The notes beneath the pieces are model-generated. The model worked only from the letters and a program-made list of their open reading frames with translations. It was not told the DNA's origin and did not search any database. A stretch of 64,000 nucleotides of DNA from an uncultured Acidobacteriaceae bacterium. GTDB taxonomy: Bacteria; Acidobacteriota; Terriglobia; Terriglobales; Acidobacteriaceae. Location of the stretch: positions 10,722 to 74,721 of the forward strand of contig CALFMO010000025.1 of the NCBI GenBank assembly GCA_937879855.1, in the 5' to 3' direction. A program made the translations under genes and the position numbers. Of the stretch, positions 26,868 through 35,639 are shown one piece after another; positions within the stretch are counted from its first letter, which is position 1, and every line of letters starts with the position of its first letter.

Positions 26868-27803
26868 ATGCCCGAACTCCCCGAAGTCGAAACGGTTGCG
26901 CGCGGCCTAGCCAAACGCGTCACGGGAGACGTAATTGAATCCGTCTGGCTCGGACAGAAAAAAGAGCCGCTGAAATCCCCCGCCTCGCAAATCGCGGCCA
27001 CGCTGGAACACAGTCGGATCGCGGCAGTAAGCCGCATGGGTAAGCACATTGTCTTCGATTTAGATCGTGTGGCGCGGGCGCCCTCGCCCGCGAAAAGCCA
27101 GAGGCCAAATCGGAAGCGGAAGGGGACTGCCTCAAAGACATCTGTACTATCCGCACATGCAAAGGCGTGCGAGGGCGCCCGCCCCACAATTAGCTCCAAC
27201 GGCAGAGCCCAATGGATCGTTCATCTTGGCATGACCGGTCGCCTGCAGGTTTGTGATCCGCAAGCCGAAATCACGAAACACACCCACGCGATCGTTAGAT
27301 TGTCCTCGGGCCGGGAACTGCGCTTCGTCGATCCCCGTCGCTTCGGACGTCTCAGTGTCGCGCAAGCGGGAGATTTCGGCGCCACGGGCACCGAGCCGCT
27401 GGAAATCGAACTTGAGCTCTTCCTGAAATTGTTTCGCGGCCGCAAGACTCCCATCAAAAGCGCGCTGCTCAACCAGAAACTCCTGCGTGGCGTAGGAAAC
27501 ATTTACGCCGATGAATCTCTGTTCCGCGCCGGCATCCGCCCCCGTCGCCGCGCTTCGAGCATTACGCGCGAGCAACTCGGCAAGCTCCACCTGGCCGTGA
27601 AAGAAGTGCTCAAAGAAGCGATTGCGCTCGGCGGCTCTTCCATCTCTGACTACGTGAATTCCGACGGCGAGGAAGGATTCTTCCAGCTCCAGCACCGCGT
27701 CTATGGTCGCGAAGCCGATGCCTGTCTTGTCTGCAAGACGCCCATCAAGCGAGTCGTGATCGCCGGACGCAGCAGCCATTACTGCCCGCAGTGCCAAAAA
27801 TAG
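26868..27803 (+). CDS. mutM: Formamidopyrimidine-DNA glycosylase with in-frame repeat insertion
   Basis: Excises oxidised purines such as 8-oxoguanine and cleaves the strand. The catalytic N-terminus PELPEVE follows the start Met exactly. Also present are MGKHIVFDL, HLGMTGRLQV, the H2TH segment (NQKLLRGVGNIYADESLF), and a four-Cys zinc finger at the C-terminus (CLVC and CPQC). At 311 residues it is about 40 longer than usual. The extra residues, about 67-107, are encoded by the palindrome-bounded element at 27068-27188. They fall in the beta-turn between the strand after the conserved Lys and the HLGMTG strand. The frame is open throughout, so the enzyme is probably made with this Arg/Lys/Ser-rich loop. 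An upstream in-frame start at 26829 is rejected because Pro2 and Glu3 must be N-terminal. Confidence 0.95.
   Translation: MPELPEVETVARGLAKRVTGDVIESVWLGQKKEPLKSPASQIAATLEHSRIAAVSRMGKHIVFDLDRVARAPSPAKSQRPNRKRKGTASKTSVLSAHAKACEGARPTISSNGRAQWIVHLGMTGRLQVCDPQAEITKHTHAIVRLSSGRELRFVDPRRFGRLSVAQAGDFGATGTEPLEIELELFLKLFRGRKTPIKSALLNQKLLRGVGNIYADESLFRAGIRPRRRASSITREQLGKLHLAVKEVLKEAIALGGSSISDYVNSDGEEGFFQLQHRVYGREADACLVCKTPIKRVVIAGRSSHYCPQCQK
27068..27188. repeat. Family C palindrome-bounded element inside mutM
   Basis: The left arm 27068-27092 (TGTGGCGCGGGCGCCCTCGC...) and the right arm 27165-27188 (GCGTGCGAGGGCGCCCGCCC...) are reverse complements at about 22 of 24 positions. They enclose a 72-base unrelated centre. 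The same GC-rich arm sequence is found intergenically at 15205-15243. Its presence within a conserved reading frame, without breaking it, is the evidence for insertion. Confidence 0.85.
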
Positions 27804-27805
27804 AT

Positions 27806-27900
27806 TGCTGATTGTTGAGTTTTGATTGTTGATTGAAAAGCCGTGACGTAAACGTGTGGTTTTCAATCATCAATCAAAAATCATCAATCAACAATTTATT
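27806..27900. repeat. AT-rich inverted repeat of 'gattgttgattg' units
   Basis: 'gattgctgattgttgagttttgattgttgattgaaaa' is followed by 'ttttcaatcatcaatcaaaaatcatcaatcaacaat', which pairs with it over most of its length. It fills the space between mutM and the ROK gene and differs sharply in base composition from both. Confidence 0.75.
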
Positions 27901-27918
27901 TCTGCTACCCTTCTGCGC

Positions 27919-28941
27919 ATGCCTGACTTTTCCATTGGAGTCGATTTGGGCGGCACCAATCTGCGCATTGCGGCGGTCAGCACCGACGGCCAGCTTCTCG
28001 AGAAAATTACTCTGGGGGTTAAGGTCGCCCTTGGCCGCGACCACGTCATCGGCGAAATGTGTGACGCCATTCACCGCCTGACGGACCAATATAAGGCTAG
28101 CGGCAGTTTCGTCGGCGCCGGAATCGGCGTCCCCGGCATTATCGATATGGAAACCGGAATGATGCGCAAGTCCGCCAATCTTCCCGGCTGGTCTGACTAT
28201 CCGGTACGCGACGAAATCGAGAGGCGTCTCGGCGCTGGAACGCGCGTCTTCCTCGATAACGACGCCAAGATGGCTGCCCTAGGGGAAAAATGGATGGGTG
28301 CCGGTCGCGACGTCGACAACATGGTTATGGTCACGCTCGGCACCGGCATCGGCGGCGCCATCATCCTGAATGGAAAAATCCTCTATGGCATGAATGGCAT
28401 GGCTGGCGAATTCGGACACGTCACTGTCGAGCCCAACGGCGTCCCCTGCGGATGCGGCAACCACGGCTGCGCCGAGCGGTACGCTTCTGCGACCGCGGTT
28501 GTGCGTATGGCGCGCGAAGCCATTGAATCCGGCCAGGCGCCCTCGCTCGCTAAGGCGGCTAGTTCCGATCCTGAGTTCAGCGCCAAGTCGATTTACAATC
28601 TCGCGCTTCAAGGCAATGAAGATGCGCAACGCATCTTCCACCGTTTCGGCGTGGCGCTCGGCATACTGCTGGCCGGTCTCGTCAACACTCTTAACCTTGA
28701 GATGTTCGTGATCGGGGGCGGCGTGGCGAGCGCATGGGACGCCTTCGCACCCTCGATGTTTGCAGAAATGCGTGACCGCTCGCTGGTCTATGCCGCCACT
28801 GCCCCCGACGATCCTGTGAGCAAAAAAGAAGGAGCGTCGGCTCAAATCGCCGCCTACACGCGCAAAAAGACAATCATTACCCGCGCCCTGTTGGGTAGCG
28901 ACGCCGGCCTCTACGGAGCCGCGAGAATTCCTGCGGCCTAG
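27919..28941 (+). CDS. ROK family sugar kinase, glucokinase-like
   Basis: Phosphorylates a hexose, probably glucose, with ATP in the cytoplasm. The ATP site is GVDLGGTNLRIA at the N-terminus. Then come LDNDAKMAALGE with the catalytic Asp, LGTGIGGAII, and the ROK zinc site GHVTVEPNGVPCGCGNHGCAE (His plus three Cys). The length of 340 is normal. The start is set at MPDFSIGVDLGGTN because the upstream extension lies in the AT-rich repeat. A second ROK gene of a different subgroup lies at 60161. The substrate is inferred from family only. Confidence 0.92.
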   Translation: MPDFSIGVDLGGTNLRIAAVSTDGQLLEKITLGVKVALGRDHVIGEMCDAIHRLTDQYKASGSFVGAGIGVPGIIDMETGMMRKSANLPGWSDYPVRDEIERRLGAGTRVFLDNDAKMAALGEKWMGAGRDVDNMVMVTLGTGIGGAIILNGKILYGMNGMAGEFGHVTVEPNGVPCGCGNHGCAERYASATAVVRMAREAIESGQAPSLAKAASSDPEFSAKSIYNLALQGNEDAQRIFHRFGVALGILLAGLVNTLNLEMFVIGGGVASAWDAFAPSMFAEMRDRSLVYAATAPDDPVSKKEGASAQIAAYTRKKTIITRALLGSDAGLYGAARIPAA

Positions 28942-28966
28942 CTCCTATGGTTTGGTATGACGTAGC

Positions 28967-29022
28967 GGCGGACGCATTCGTCCGCCAGCAAAGCGAGGGC
29001 CCCGGACGAATGTGTCCGGGGC
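28967..29022. terminator. Two strong hairpins between convergent genes
   Basis: GGCGGACG-CATT-CGTCCGCC (28967-28986) and GCCCCGGAC-GAATGT-GTCCGGGGC (28999-29022) lie between the ends of the ROK and phosphate transporter genes. Neither has a clear T-tract, so they may be palindromic repeats that also act as bidirectional transcript ends. Confidence 0.55.
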
Positions 29023-29055
29023 TTCGTGATCCTCTCAGGAATGACACTGGATTGA

Positions 29056-30102
29056 TCACTGCGGGTGAATGTAATGGATGAGCAGGAAAGTCCCCGCAGC
29101 CACAACGGCCGAGGCGGGAATCGTAAGGATCCATGCCCACACAATGCGCCCGGCAACGCCCCAGCGCACGGCCGACAAGCGGTTCACGGCGCCGACGCCA
29201 ACGATCGCACCTGTAATGGTGTGAGTGGTGCTGACCGGTATCCCGGCAAGGGCGGTTCCGAACAAGGTGATGGCTCCGGCGCTTTCGGCGCAGAAACCGC
29301 CGAGCGGCTTCAGTTTGGTGATCTTCTGTCCCATGGTATGGACGATGCGCCAGCCGCCGAAATATGTTCCTGCCGCAATCGCTGCATGCGCGGCGAGGAT
29401 GATTGGCCAGCGGAAGCGTCCCCAGCTTGCCAGCATGTCGGCCTTGCTCATGAATCCCGCGGTGTAGAGCGCGCCTGCGACAATGCCCATCGTTTTCTGC
29501 GCGTCGTTGCCGCCGTGGCCCAGACTATAGGCGGCGGCGGATAGCAGTTGCAGCTTGCGAAACCATTTGTCCACGATTTGCGGCGGCTTGTTCTGAAGGA
29601 TCCAGTGGGCGGAGATCATGAAGGTCAGGCCAAGCACCATGCCCATGACCGGCGCGACCACGATGAAGATCAGGGTCTTATACCAGCCTTCGGGAATGAT
29701 GACGGAGAACATGGTCGCTGTGCCCTTGTGAATGGCCGCATGCATCATCGCCGCTCCCGCGTAACCGCCGATCAGCGCATGAGAGGAGGAAGTCGGAAGA
29801 CCCCACCACCAGGTCAATAGGTCCCAGACGATGGCGCCAAAAAGAGCACCCAGGACGACGTATTGATCCACATCTTCGAGGCGGATCATGCCTTTGCCGA
29901 TGGTTTTGGCAACAGCGGTGCCAAGAAAAAAAGCAGCCAGGAAGTTAAACGCAGCGGCCCACACGACCGCAAGTCTGGGCGACAACACGCGGGTGGAAAC
30001 CACCGTCGCGATGCTGTTGGCGGAGTCGTGAAATCCGTTGAGGAAGTCGAAGACTAAGGCGACGAAGATCGTGATCAGGACCAGCAGCACATCTCTGTTC
30101 AA
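29056..30102 (-). CDS. pit: Low-affinity inorganic phosphate transporter (Pit family)
   Basis: A membrane carrier of 348 residues that moves metal-phosphate with protons. The duplicated PHO4 signature is visible: FLNGFHDSANSIATVV near the N-terminus and VSTTHTITGAIVGVGAV near the C-terminus, plus PTSSSHALIGGYAGA in the first half. About ten hydrophobic segments can be counted. It follows the DUF47 gene by 51 bases on the same strand, the usual Pit accessory arrangement. Confidence 0.94.
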   Translation of the reverse strand: MNRDVLLVLITIFVALVFDFLNGFHDSANSIATVVSTRVLSPRLAVVWAAAFNFLAAFFLGTAVAKTIGKGMIRLEDVDQYVVLGALFGAIVWDLLTWWWGLPTSSSHALIGGYAGAAMMHAAIHKGTATMFSVIIPEGWYKTLIFIVVAPVMGMVLGLTFMISAHWILQNKPPQIVDKWFRKLQLLSAAAYSLGHGGNDAQKTMGIVAGALYTAGFMSKADMLASWGRFRWPIILAAHAAIAAGTYFGGWRIVHTMGQKITKLKPLGGFCAESAGAITLFGTALAGIPVSTTHTITGAIVGVGAVNRLSAVRWGVAGRIVWAWILTIPASAVVAAGTFLLIHYIHPQ

Positions 30103-30153
30103 CGGGAGTCTCTCCGGTCTGTGGTCGCGAAGTCTTTATTCGCGAAATCGGGG

Positions 30154-30765
30154 CTAAGTGCTCTTGACGACGATGGCTTCCAGCACGTTGGCTGCGTCCT
30201 CTGCTTTGTCCGTGGCGTATTCCAGCACTTCGTACAGCTCCTTCAACTTGATCAGGTGAATGGGGTCTTTCTCGTTCTCGAACAGGTCGGCGATGGCTCG
30301 CCGGCTCACATGGTCCGCCATATCCTCCAGCCGGTTGACTTCCTCGCAATACTCCATCACTGCGCCGTTTTTCTCGAGCAGGGAGACGGCCTTGGCGAGT
30401 CCTTCACACTGCAGCACGATGATTCCAGCCAACTCGGCAGAAACCGGCGGCGGCGTGCTGATCTTGTACATCACCAGGCGCAAGGCCGCCGAGTTTACAA
30501 AATCCAGCACGTCGTCGAGTGAAGAAGCCAGCCGATGGATATCCTCGCGGTCGAAGGGTGTGATGAAAGTCTGGTTGAGTTTGGTGATGATGGCGTGCGT
30601 GGCCTTGTCGCCTTTGTGCTCGATGGCCTGCACCTGGCTCACTCTCATGGCGAGATCATGCGGATCGGCCAGTATGTTGCGCAGCAATTTGGCTCCCTCC
30701 GTGATGTTGCCGGAGAGTTCAGCGAGGAGGTCGAAAAACTTGGTATCACGGGGGATCAGACGCAT
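30154..30765 (-). CDS. DUF47 / PhoU-like Pit accessory protein
   Basis: A soluble all-helical protein of 203 residues with PhoU-like repeats (LRNILADPHDLAMRVSQVQAIEHKGDKATH and the parallel AVSLLEKNGAVMEYCEEVNRLEDMADHVSR). The acidic patches E-x3-D of each half are the likely metal sites. Genes of this family lie before pit genes and are thought to modulate the transporter. It is the first gene of the pair here. Confidence 0.92.
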   Translation of the reverse strand: MRLIPRDTKFFDLLAELSGNITEGAKLLRNILADPHDLAMRVSQVQAIEHKGDKATHAIITKLNQTFITPFDREDIHRLASSLDDVLDFVNSAALRLVMYKISTPPPVSAELAGIIVLQCEGLAKAVSLLEKNGAVMEYCEEVNRLEDMADHVSRRAIADLFENEKDPIHLIKLKELYEVLEYATDKAEDAANVLEAIVVKST

Positions 30766-31210
30766 GGGGTGAGTTCACTCGAAGCTCATGGCAGGTCAAA
30801 AAAGCGCGCAAAGACCAGGAGCAAAGTAATATCTCACGCGCGGCCTTAGGTAGGCAAACGGCCCAAGGGGTTAGCGGGAAGTTCTGCGGGAAACCAGAAG
30901 GCCGGATCGCCGGGGCGTCCTGAGGCCGATAACGCCGAGCACCACGAAGACCGCAGCCGATCCGAGCGCCACTGGCTGCAGGAAGCCGAGAAAGAGTTGA
31001 CTGAAGGCCATCGCAGAATTGTGACGCAGGGTTGGACAAAAGGCGACGTTACTAGCTGGGTAGACCTAAAGTGCGGCGCCGGAAGACAGGATTCTTGCCA
31101 GCGTTGCGGTGCGCGTTTCCAGTTCGGAAGCATTAGTAAAATATCTAGATTGAAGGAATTACCGTTACCTGACGATCGTGTCAAGATCGTAACCGTGACC
31201 GTCGAATGCT
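30766..31210. other. 445-base stretch with little support for genes
   Basis: Two overlapping longer frames on both strands look like chance openings with no domain, biased composition and no ribosome site. The only item worth listing is the short membrane-protein-like frame at 30871-31011. Nothing else was seen. Confidence 0.4.
30871..31011 (-). CDS. Possible 46-residue membrane protein
   Basis: The short frame reads MAFSQLFLGFLQPVALGSAA, then VFVVLGVIGLRTPRRS and an Arg-rich end. It has one clear hydrophobic span followed by positive charges, the form of a small membrane protein. No strong ribosome site precedes the ATG. It lies upstream of the DUF47-pit pair on the same strand. Support is compositional only. 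Confidence 0.25.
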   Translation of the reverse strand: MAFSQLFLGFLQPVALGSAAVFVVLGVIGLRTPRRSGLLVSRRTSR

Positions 31211-32056
31211 CTAATCCCAGCCCCAGACATCGGTTACATCCTTCACACGTCCGTCACTCCCGAAGGTTACGGTAAAGGAGAAGTGCTGGGGGGTGTCGTT
31301 GATGAAGGTGTAACGCCAGCGCCAGTCGTAGCCGTCCGACATCTTCTGCTTCATCAACCCCGCCGCCTCTTCCTCAGTGACTTGTTGCGATTGAAAATCG
31401 GGCCCGCTGGACCAAACGAACGTACCATCCGGATGTTGCGTTAGGCTGACGTAATGAACGCTTTCCTCGTCTGGCACATTCTCAGGCAGGACCGCGTGGG
31501 TTCTTATTCCGCACGCGCCATGCACCAGGGGCAGGACCTCATCCACAGTCATTCCCTTTTTCACCTTGTCATGCTCTTTGCGGGCCTGCCTTTCGTAGTA
31601 GCTAAGGCACAGGGTCATCACGCCGCCCATAACCACAATAAGAACAACGGCTCCAGAGCCCAAGATGATTGTCTTTCGCACAACCCGCCGCCAGAGTGGC
31701 TTCCGGGCGACGTTGGACGGCAGCGCCTGTGGTTCAGGCACTGGCAGGGCGGTGGCTGCGTGCACATTCGCTGGGGCCACGCCCCACCCTTGTCGACGTT
31801 CCCAGAATTTCCAGAGCCAATACAATCCCACCCAAAGCCCGATCCAGACCGCTGCTGCCGAATCGTGTGGCACCATCAGTGCGAGGACCAACGCCACAAG
31901 ACCAGTGGCTCCCAGGCGCAATGCGAACCACAACCTCGCCCGCAGAACCTGCTTCCTCTCTGCTCCATCGCGCTTCCGGTGCCGCCGCGCGGACTGATAC
32001 ACGCCTCCGGCGATCAGCAGGAGAAAAAGAAACCCGTACACTTGGGTCAAGAGCAT
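31211..32056 (-). CDS. Multi-span membrane protein with BamE/SmpA-like soluble domain
   Basis: The start is set at the ATG with GGGAGG about 11 bases before it, giving 281 residues. Two or three membrane segments occupy the first 90 residues (VYGFLFLLLIAGGVY, LGATGLVALVLALMV, VWIGLWVGLYWLW). Another lies near 130-150 (IILGSGAVVLIVVMGGVMTLCL). The rest, beginning VKKGMTVDEVLPLVHG and ending FTVTFGSDGRVKDVTDVWGWD, has the rhythm of a BamE/SmpA domain. The protein is otherwise unknown. An upstream in-frame extension to 32278 overlaps the divergent methyltransferase gene and is rejected. Confidence 0.65.
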   Translation of the reverse strand: MLLTQVYGFLFLLLIAGGVYQSARRHRKRDGAERKQVLRARLWFALRLGATGLVALVLALMVPHDSAAAVWIGLWVGLYWLWKFWERRQGWGVAPANVHAATALPVPEPQALPSNVARKPLWRRVVRKTIILGSGAVVLIVVMGGVMTLCLSYYERQARKEHDKVKKGMTVDEVLPLVHGACGIRTHAVLPENVPDEESVHYVSLTQHPDGTFVWSSGPDFQSQQVTEEEAAGLMKQKMSDGYDWRWRYTFINDTPQHFSFTVTFGSDGRVKDVTDVWGWD

Positions 32057-32248
32057 TTTGGTTTCCGCCTCCCGGCTGCAGCCTGTGCGTCTTCTGCGGA
32101 TAGTATCTCGGCTTTCGCAAGCCGGGATGTTACAAAGGTACCCAGGGCGGAGAGGGATAAACGCATGTTCCACTTCACACGCCGAGCGCGGTCCGTGTGA
32201 AGTTTGAGGAGCTCGGTCCAAAGTAAACTGTGTACCTAGGGGAACCCT

Positions 32249-32896
32249 GTGACCAGCGGCACGACACACGTAACCCAATGCAAGAAGCCATCAGGATTGC
32301 TGGGCCGATTCGTTTTATGGAACATGAATTCGCGCCATTCGAAGGTGACCGACTGGGGCCTTTCGAAGATCACGATACGAAGTCAGGACATCATCCTGGA
32401 CGTGGGTTGCGGCGGCGGCAGAACCGTGAACAAGTTGGCCGCGATCGCCACCGAAGGAAAAGTTTATGGCCTCGATTTTTCCCAGGCCAGCGTCGCCTTC
32501 GCCAAAAGGACCAATCGACACTGGATCGATGCCGACAGGGTCGAGATTCAGGAAGGATCAGTTTCTCACTTGCCATTCGCGGACGACATTTTCGATCTGG
32601 TCACCGCAGTCGAAACCCACTTCTGGTGGCCTGACCTGCCGGCAGACATGCGCGAAGTGTTAAGAGTGCTGAAGCCCGGTGGCACGTTCATCATCATCGC
32701 GGAAATATATAAAGGCGCGGACACCAGAATTGCCAAGCTGGCTGAGAAGTATCTTCCACTGTCGGGCATGACACTCCTGAGCACCGATGAACATCGCGAA
32801 CTCTTCGCCAATGCCGGGTACTCCGATATTCAAATCGTTACAGAAGCCAGCAAAGGATGGATTTGCGCTACGGGCCGCAAGCCGTCAACAATATAG
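32249..32896 (+). CDS. Class I SAM-dependent methyltransferase
   Basis: A 215-residue cytoplasmic enzyme with the motif I sequence ILDVGCGGGRTVNKLA near residue 49. An acidic motif II follows (VYGLDFSQAS), then LPFADDIFDLVTAVETHFWW, then LRVLKPGGTFIII (motif III). These are the Methyltransf_11/25 family signs. The substrate cannot be told. It starts with GTG, with GGGGAA about five bases upstream, and is divergent from the BamE-like gene. Confidence 0.88.
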   Translation: MTSGTTHVTQCKKPSGLLGRFVLWNMNSRHSKVTDWGLSKITIRSQDIILDVGCGGGRTVNKLAAIATEGKVYGLDFSQASVAFAKRTNRHWIDADRVEIQEGSVSHLPFADDIFDLVTAVETHFWWPDLPADMREVLRVLKPGGTFIIIAEIYKGADTRIAKLAEKYLPLSGMTLLSTDEHRELFANAGYSDIQIVTEASKGWICATGRKPSTI

Positions 32897-32988
32897 GGAT
32901 TTGTCTGCCAAGATTCCTGACCGGCCAACGGAGGGTAGCTGCGGTTTTTGACCTCGATCGCCAGCAACGCTTCTGCTATCGAATATCC

Positions 32989-33687
32989 CTACCCGCGCAC
33001 GCTGATCTTCGAAAATGAAAGCACTGCCCGGCTGGCGGTCGGGCGGCCCATCGAGAGTGCGGGACGGAACGTGGTGAAGATCAACATGCGCTTCACCTGC
33101 GGCAACACTTCCTGCGAATCTTTCGGGTCGGAAAGAATGCGGTAATCCTGCACGCGCCCGTTGGCGTCGACGTAGGCCTCGATTACCAGCGAGTCGGCGT
33201 CAATCGTGTCCAGGGTCATGCCAAAGGCGCTCTGCTGCAACTCGGGTGCGGTGTTGACCATGACCAGCGGAACATCGCTGCCCGCCTGCAACGAGGACGG
33301 CGCCACGAAATAGACCATCGCAATTCCAAAGATGATGAGCGCGCTCAGGAAGCCCGCGGTCGCCGGGACCATGAAGGCATCGAAGGCATTCTGCAGGCGC
33401 ACCATCATGCCCTCAAACTGGCCACGCTTCGCCGATTCCGTTTCGCGCGAAATCGCGAGGCGCAACTTGAGTCCCAAGTCCGAAGGAACCTTCGGACGTC
33501 CCACGCTGACCAGCAATTGCTGGGTACGGCGCAAACCCTGATATTCGCCGTTGCACGCCGTGCAGTCCGACAAGTGGGATTGCAGCGCGAGCATCTCCGT
33601 GCCCGTCACTGCTCCATCCAAATACGGCGAGAATAACCGCTTCGCCTGGGGGCACTGCAGTCCCAAGATTTCCCTTGTGCCCTTCAT
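32989..33687 (-). CDS. Anti-sigma factor with zinc-finger and TonB-like periplasmic domain
   Basis: The N-terminus has the zf-HC2 anti-sigma pattern: an early Cys in GLQCPQAKRL, then LQSHLSDCTAC (H-x3-C-x2-C). One membrane segment lies near residues 110-130 (ATAGFLSALIIFGIAMVYFV). The outer part has a TonB_C-like run (SLVIEAYVDANGRVQDYRIL, MLIFTTFRPALSMGRP). It should hold the ECF sigma factor inactive until an envelope signal arrives. Its ATG overlaps the sigma gene's stop by four bases (33684-33687), so the two are co-translated. Confidence 0.88.
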   Translation of the reverse strand: MKGTREILGLQCPQAKRLFSPYLDGAVTGTEMLALQSHLSDCTACNGEYQGLRRTQQLLVSVGRPKVPSDLGLKLRLAISRETESAKRGQFEGMMVRLQNAFDAFMVPATAGFLSALIIFGIAMVYFVAPSSLQAGSDVPLVMVNTAPELQQSAFGMTLDTIDADSLVIEAYVDANGRVQDYRILSDPKDSQEVLPQVKRMLIFTTFRPALSMGRPTASRAVLSFSKISVRG

Positions 33688-34439
33688 GGCATCACCTCGA
33701 CCCTTCTACCCCCTCCAGCCACCTGCGACCGCACATTCCGCTGTTCTTTACCATCCGAACCGTCTGACGGCGGAGCGGTCAATCCCATTTCATTTCCAAC
33801 CTCGCGCACGTAGGGCGCCAACCGTTGCCGCAGTGCGTCTCTGCCGCGTGTGAGCCGTGATTTCACCGTGCCCAGCGAAATCTCCAGCACCTCGGCAATC
33901 TCTTCGTACGACATCTCTTCCAGATCGCGCAAAATCAGAGTGGTCCGGTACGGCTCGGGGACCTTTCTCAATTCTTCTTCCACCCGGCGCTGCACTTCGC
34001 GATGCGCGACGCTATCAAAAGGAGAATCGGCATGGTCGGTCAGCGCCAATTGCGTCGCATTTTCACCCATGCTCGGTCCCTCGGGTTCCGACGGCTCAAT
34101 CGAGGTCTCGCGCGCCTTGTGCCGGAACCACCAGCGCCGCCGGTTTGCCGCCTCATGCAGAGCAATGCGATAGATCCATGTCTTCAGGCTCGAGCCGCCG
34201 TGAAATTGCTTCATGCCGCGAAACACTTTCAGAAAGACGTCCTGCGTCGTATCCGCCGCGTCCGCCGGATCGTTGACGACCCGGTACACCAGGCCATACA
34301 CCGGCTGCTGAAACTCGCCGATCAGCCAGGCGTAGGCCTCTTCCGAGCCGGCCTTCAACTCCGCGACGATCGCCGCTTCTTCCTGCGAGCGTGCTCCGAT
34401 TGCACTTGCCAGATCACCCAAGGTGGTTGCTCCCGCCAT
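33684..34439 (-). CDS. ECF sigma factor
   Basis: An RNA polymerase sigma factor of the RpoE type, 251 residues. Region 2 is visible as AYAWLIGEFQQPVYGLVYRVV and DAADTTQDVFLKVFRGM. Region 4 is visible as RKVPEPYRTTLILRDLEEMS and YEEIAEVLEISLGTVKSRLTRGR. A 25-residue N-terminal and a 35-residue C-terminal extension lie outside the core. It is partnered with the anti-sigma factor downstream. Target promoters cannot be inferred from this window. Confidence 0.95.
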   Translation of the reverse strand: MAGATTLGDLASAIGARSQEEAAIVAELKAGSEEAYAWLIGEFQQPVYGLVYRVVNDPADAADTTQDVFLKVFRGMKQFHGGSSLKTWIYRIALHEAANRRRWWFRHKARETSIEPSEPEGPSMGENATQLALTDHADSPFDSVAHREVQRRVEEELRKVPEPYRTTLILRDLEEMSYEEIAEVLEISLGTVKSRLTRGRDALRQRLAPYVREVGNEMGLTAPPSDGSDGKEQRNVRSQVAGGGRRVEVMP

Positions 34440-34809
34440 GACGGCGTCCCCTGATTATAGGATTTTCCACCCTACTGCGCCCTTGAAAATTTGCTGCCTG
34501 GCCAAGTCCGGCAAAGTGCGAGCGGAGCCGCGACTCTCACATAACATAGACTCCGGCAGGGTGCATGGAGTTCCCGATGTAAGTGATTTATTTTCAGCAG
34601 ATGTGAAGGTTAGAAGGGATGGAAAAAGGCTCGTACGCTCTGAAAGAGATCAAGAGTAGAAAAGTCATCTGCCGCTGGTTACCGCCGGGGCGGTTTAGGT
34701 CCGGGCGGCGCAGGAAAGACCTGAACCACGAAGGACACGAAGTATCACGAAGGGCTTAATTTGGAAGTTCTTCCTTCGCGTAACTTCGTGTCCTTCGTGG
34801 TAATGGCTC
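34440..34809. repeat. 370-base gap containing family A inverted repeat copy 5 (34722-34803)
   Basis: The arms 'gaaccacgaaggacacgaag' and 'cttcgtgtccttcgtggtaa' form a near-perfect long hairpin between the rluB end and the sigma factor start. The remaining 280 bases, including the sigma gene's upstream region (34440-34600), show no gene. A weak 'ttgaaaa' at 34484 is not enough to call a promoter. Confidence 0.8.
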
Positions 34810-35583
34810 TTAAATGGAGCTACCGCTAGATTTCTTGTTGCCGCTCGCTGCGGTCTTGGTGGCGGATTTCAATCGCTCCACCTCTTTCAAGGTAAGCGAT
34901 CGAAACTTTCCCGGTGGGACATCGAGCGTCAACGGGCCATAACGGACGCGCTTGATTTTCTCCACGTGATGCCCGACCGCTTCAAACATGCGCCGGATCT
35001 GGCGATTGCGACCTTCGATCAGCGTGATCTCGTACCACGGATTGGTGGCTTCTTTCACTACCCGCACTAAAGCCGGCCCGGTCTTTACGCGCTTGCCGTC
35101 GTCAGTAGCGATGGAAACTCCAGCACGCAGTTTGGCGATGGATTCTTCCTTGGGCGCGCCCGCGACTTTCACGACGTAAGTCTTGGGAACATGCGAGGCC
35201 GCTTTCATAAGGCTGTGTGCGAGTTCGCCGTCGTTTGTCAGGAGCAGCAGGCCTTCGCTGGCGTAGTCCAGGCGGCCGATGGGATATACGCGGCCCTTGA
35301 CGCCGTGAATCAGATCCATGACCGTGGGACGCTTTTCGGGATCGGACATCGTGGTGACGTAACCCTTGGGCTTATTGAGGAGGAGATAAACATGGCGTTG
35401 CGCGCCGTGAAGGAGCTTGCCGTTGACCCGGACGTGGTCGATTTCGGGATCGGCCTTGGTGCCCAGTTCGGTGACCACCGTGCCGTTGACCTGCACATGT
35501 CCCGAGGAGATCAGTTCCTCGGCCTTGCGGCGGGAAGCGATTCCGGCAGCGGCGATGATTTTTTGCAGGCGTTCGAGGGGCAT
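34810..35583 (-). CDS. rluB: Ribosomal large-subunit pseudouridine synthase, RluB/RsuA family
   Basis: Converts a uridine to pseudouridine in rRNA. An S4 RNA-binding domain covers residues 3-60 (LQKIIAAAGIASRRKAEELI). The catalytic domain has the family motif with its Asp, IGRLDYASEGLLLLTNDG, near residue 105, and GRNRQIRRMFEAVGH near 195. The C-terminus is Lys/Ser-rich. It is the last gene of the trpS-scpA-scpB-rluB run, a common arrangement for rluB with scpAB. Confidence 0.93.
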   Translation of the reverse strand: MPLERLQKIIAAAGIASRRKAEELISSGHVQVNGTVVTELGTKADPEIDHVRVNGKLLHGAQRHVYLLLNKPKGYVTTMSDPEKRPTVMDLIHGVKGRVYPIGRLDYASEGLLLLTNDGELAHSLMKAASHVPKTYVVKVAGAPKEESIAKLRAGVSIATDDGKRVKTGPALVRVVKEATNPWYEITLIEGRNRQIRRMFEAVGHHVEKIKRVRYGPLTLDVPPGKFRSLTLKEVERLKSATKTAASGNKKSSGSSI

Positions 35584-35639
35584 GGAAATTCCGGACGGAA
35601 CGATTTCAACGTTGATCGTGAACGTGGCGACGGATTAGT

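Noticed and set aside
30846..31184. 112-codon minus-strand frame near the phosphate genes
   Set aside because: Trp/Ser/Arg/Pro-biased text without domain; more likely a chance opening.
31454..32200. 248-codon plus-strand frame
   Set aside because: Shadow of the minus-strand membrane protein gene; composition is that of an antisense frame.
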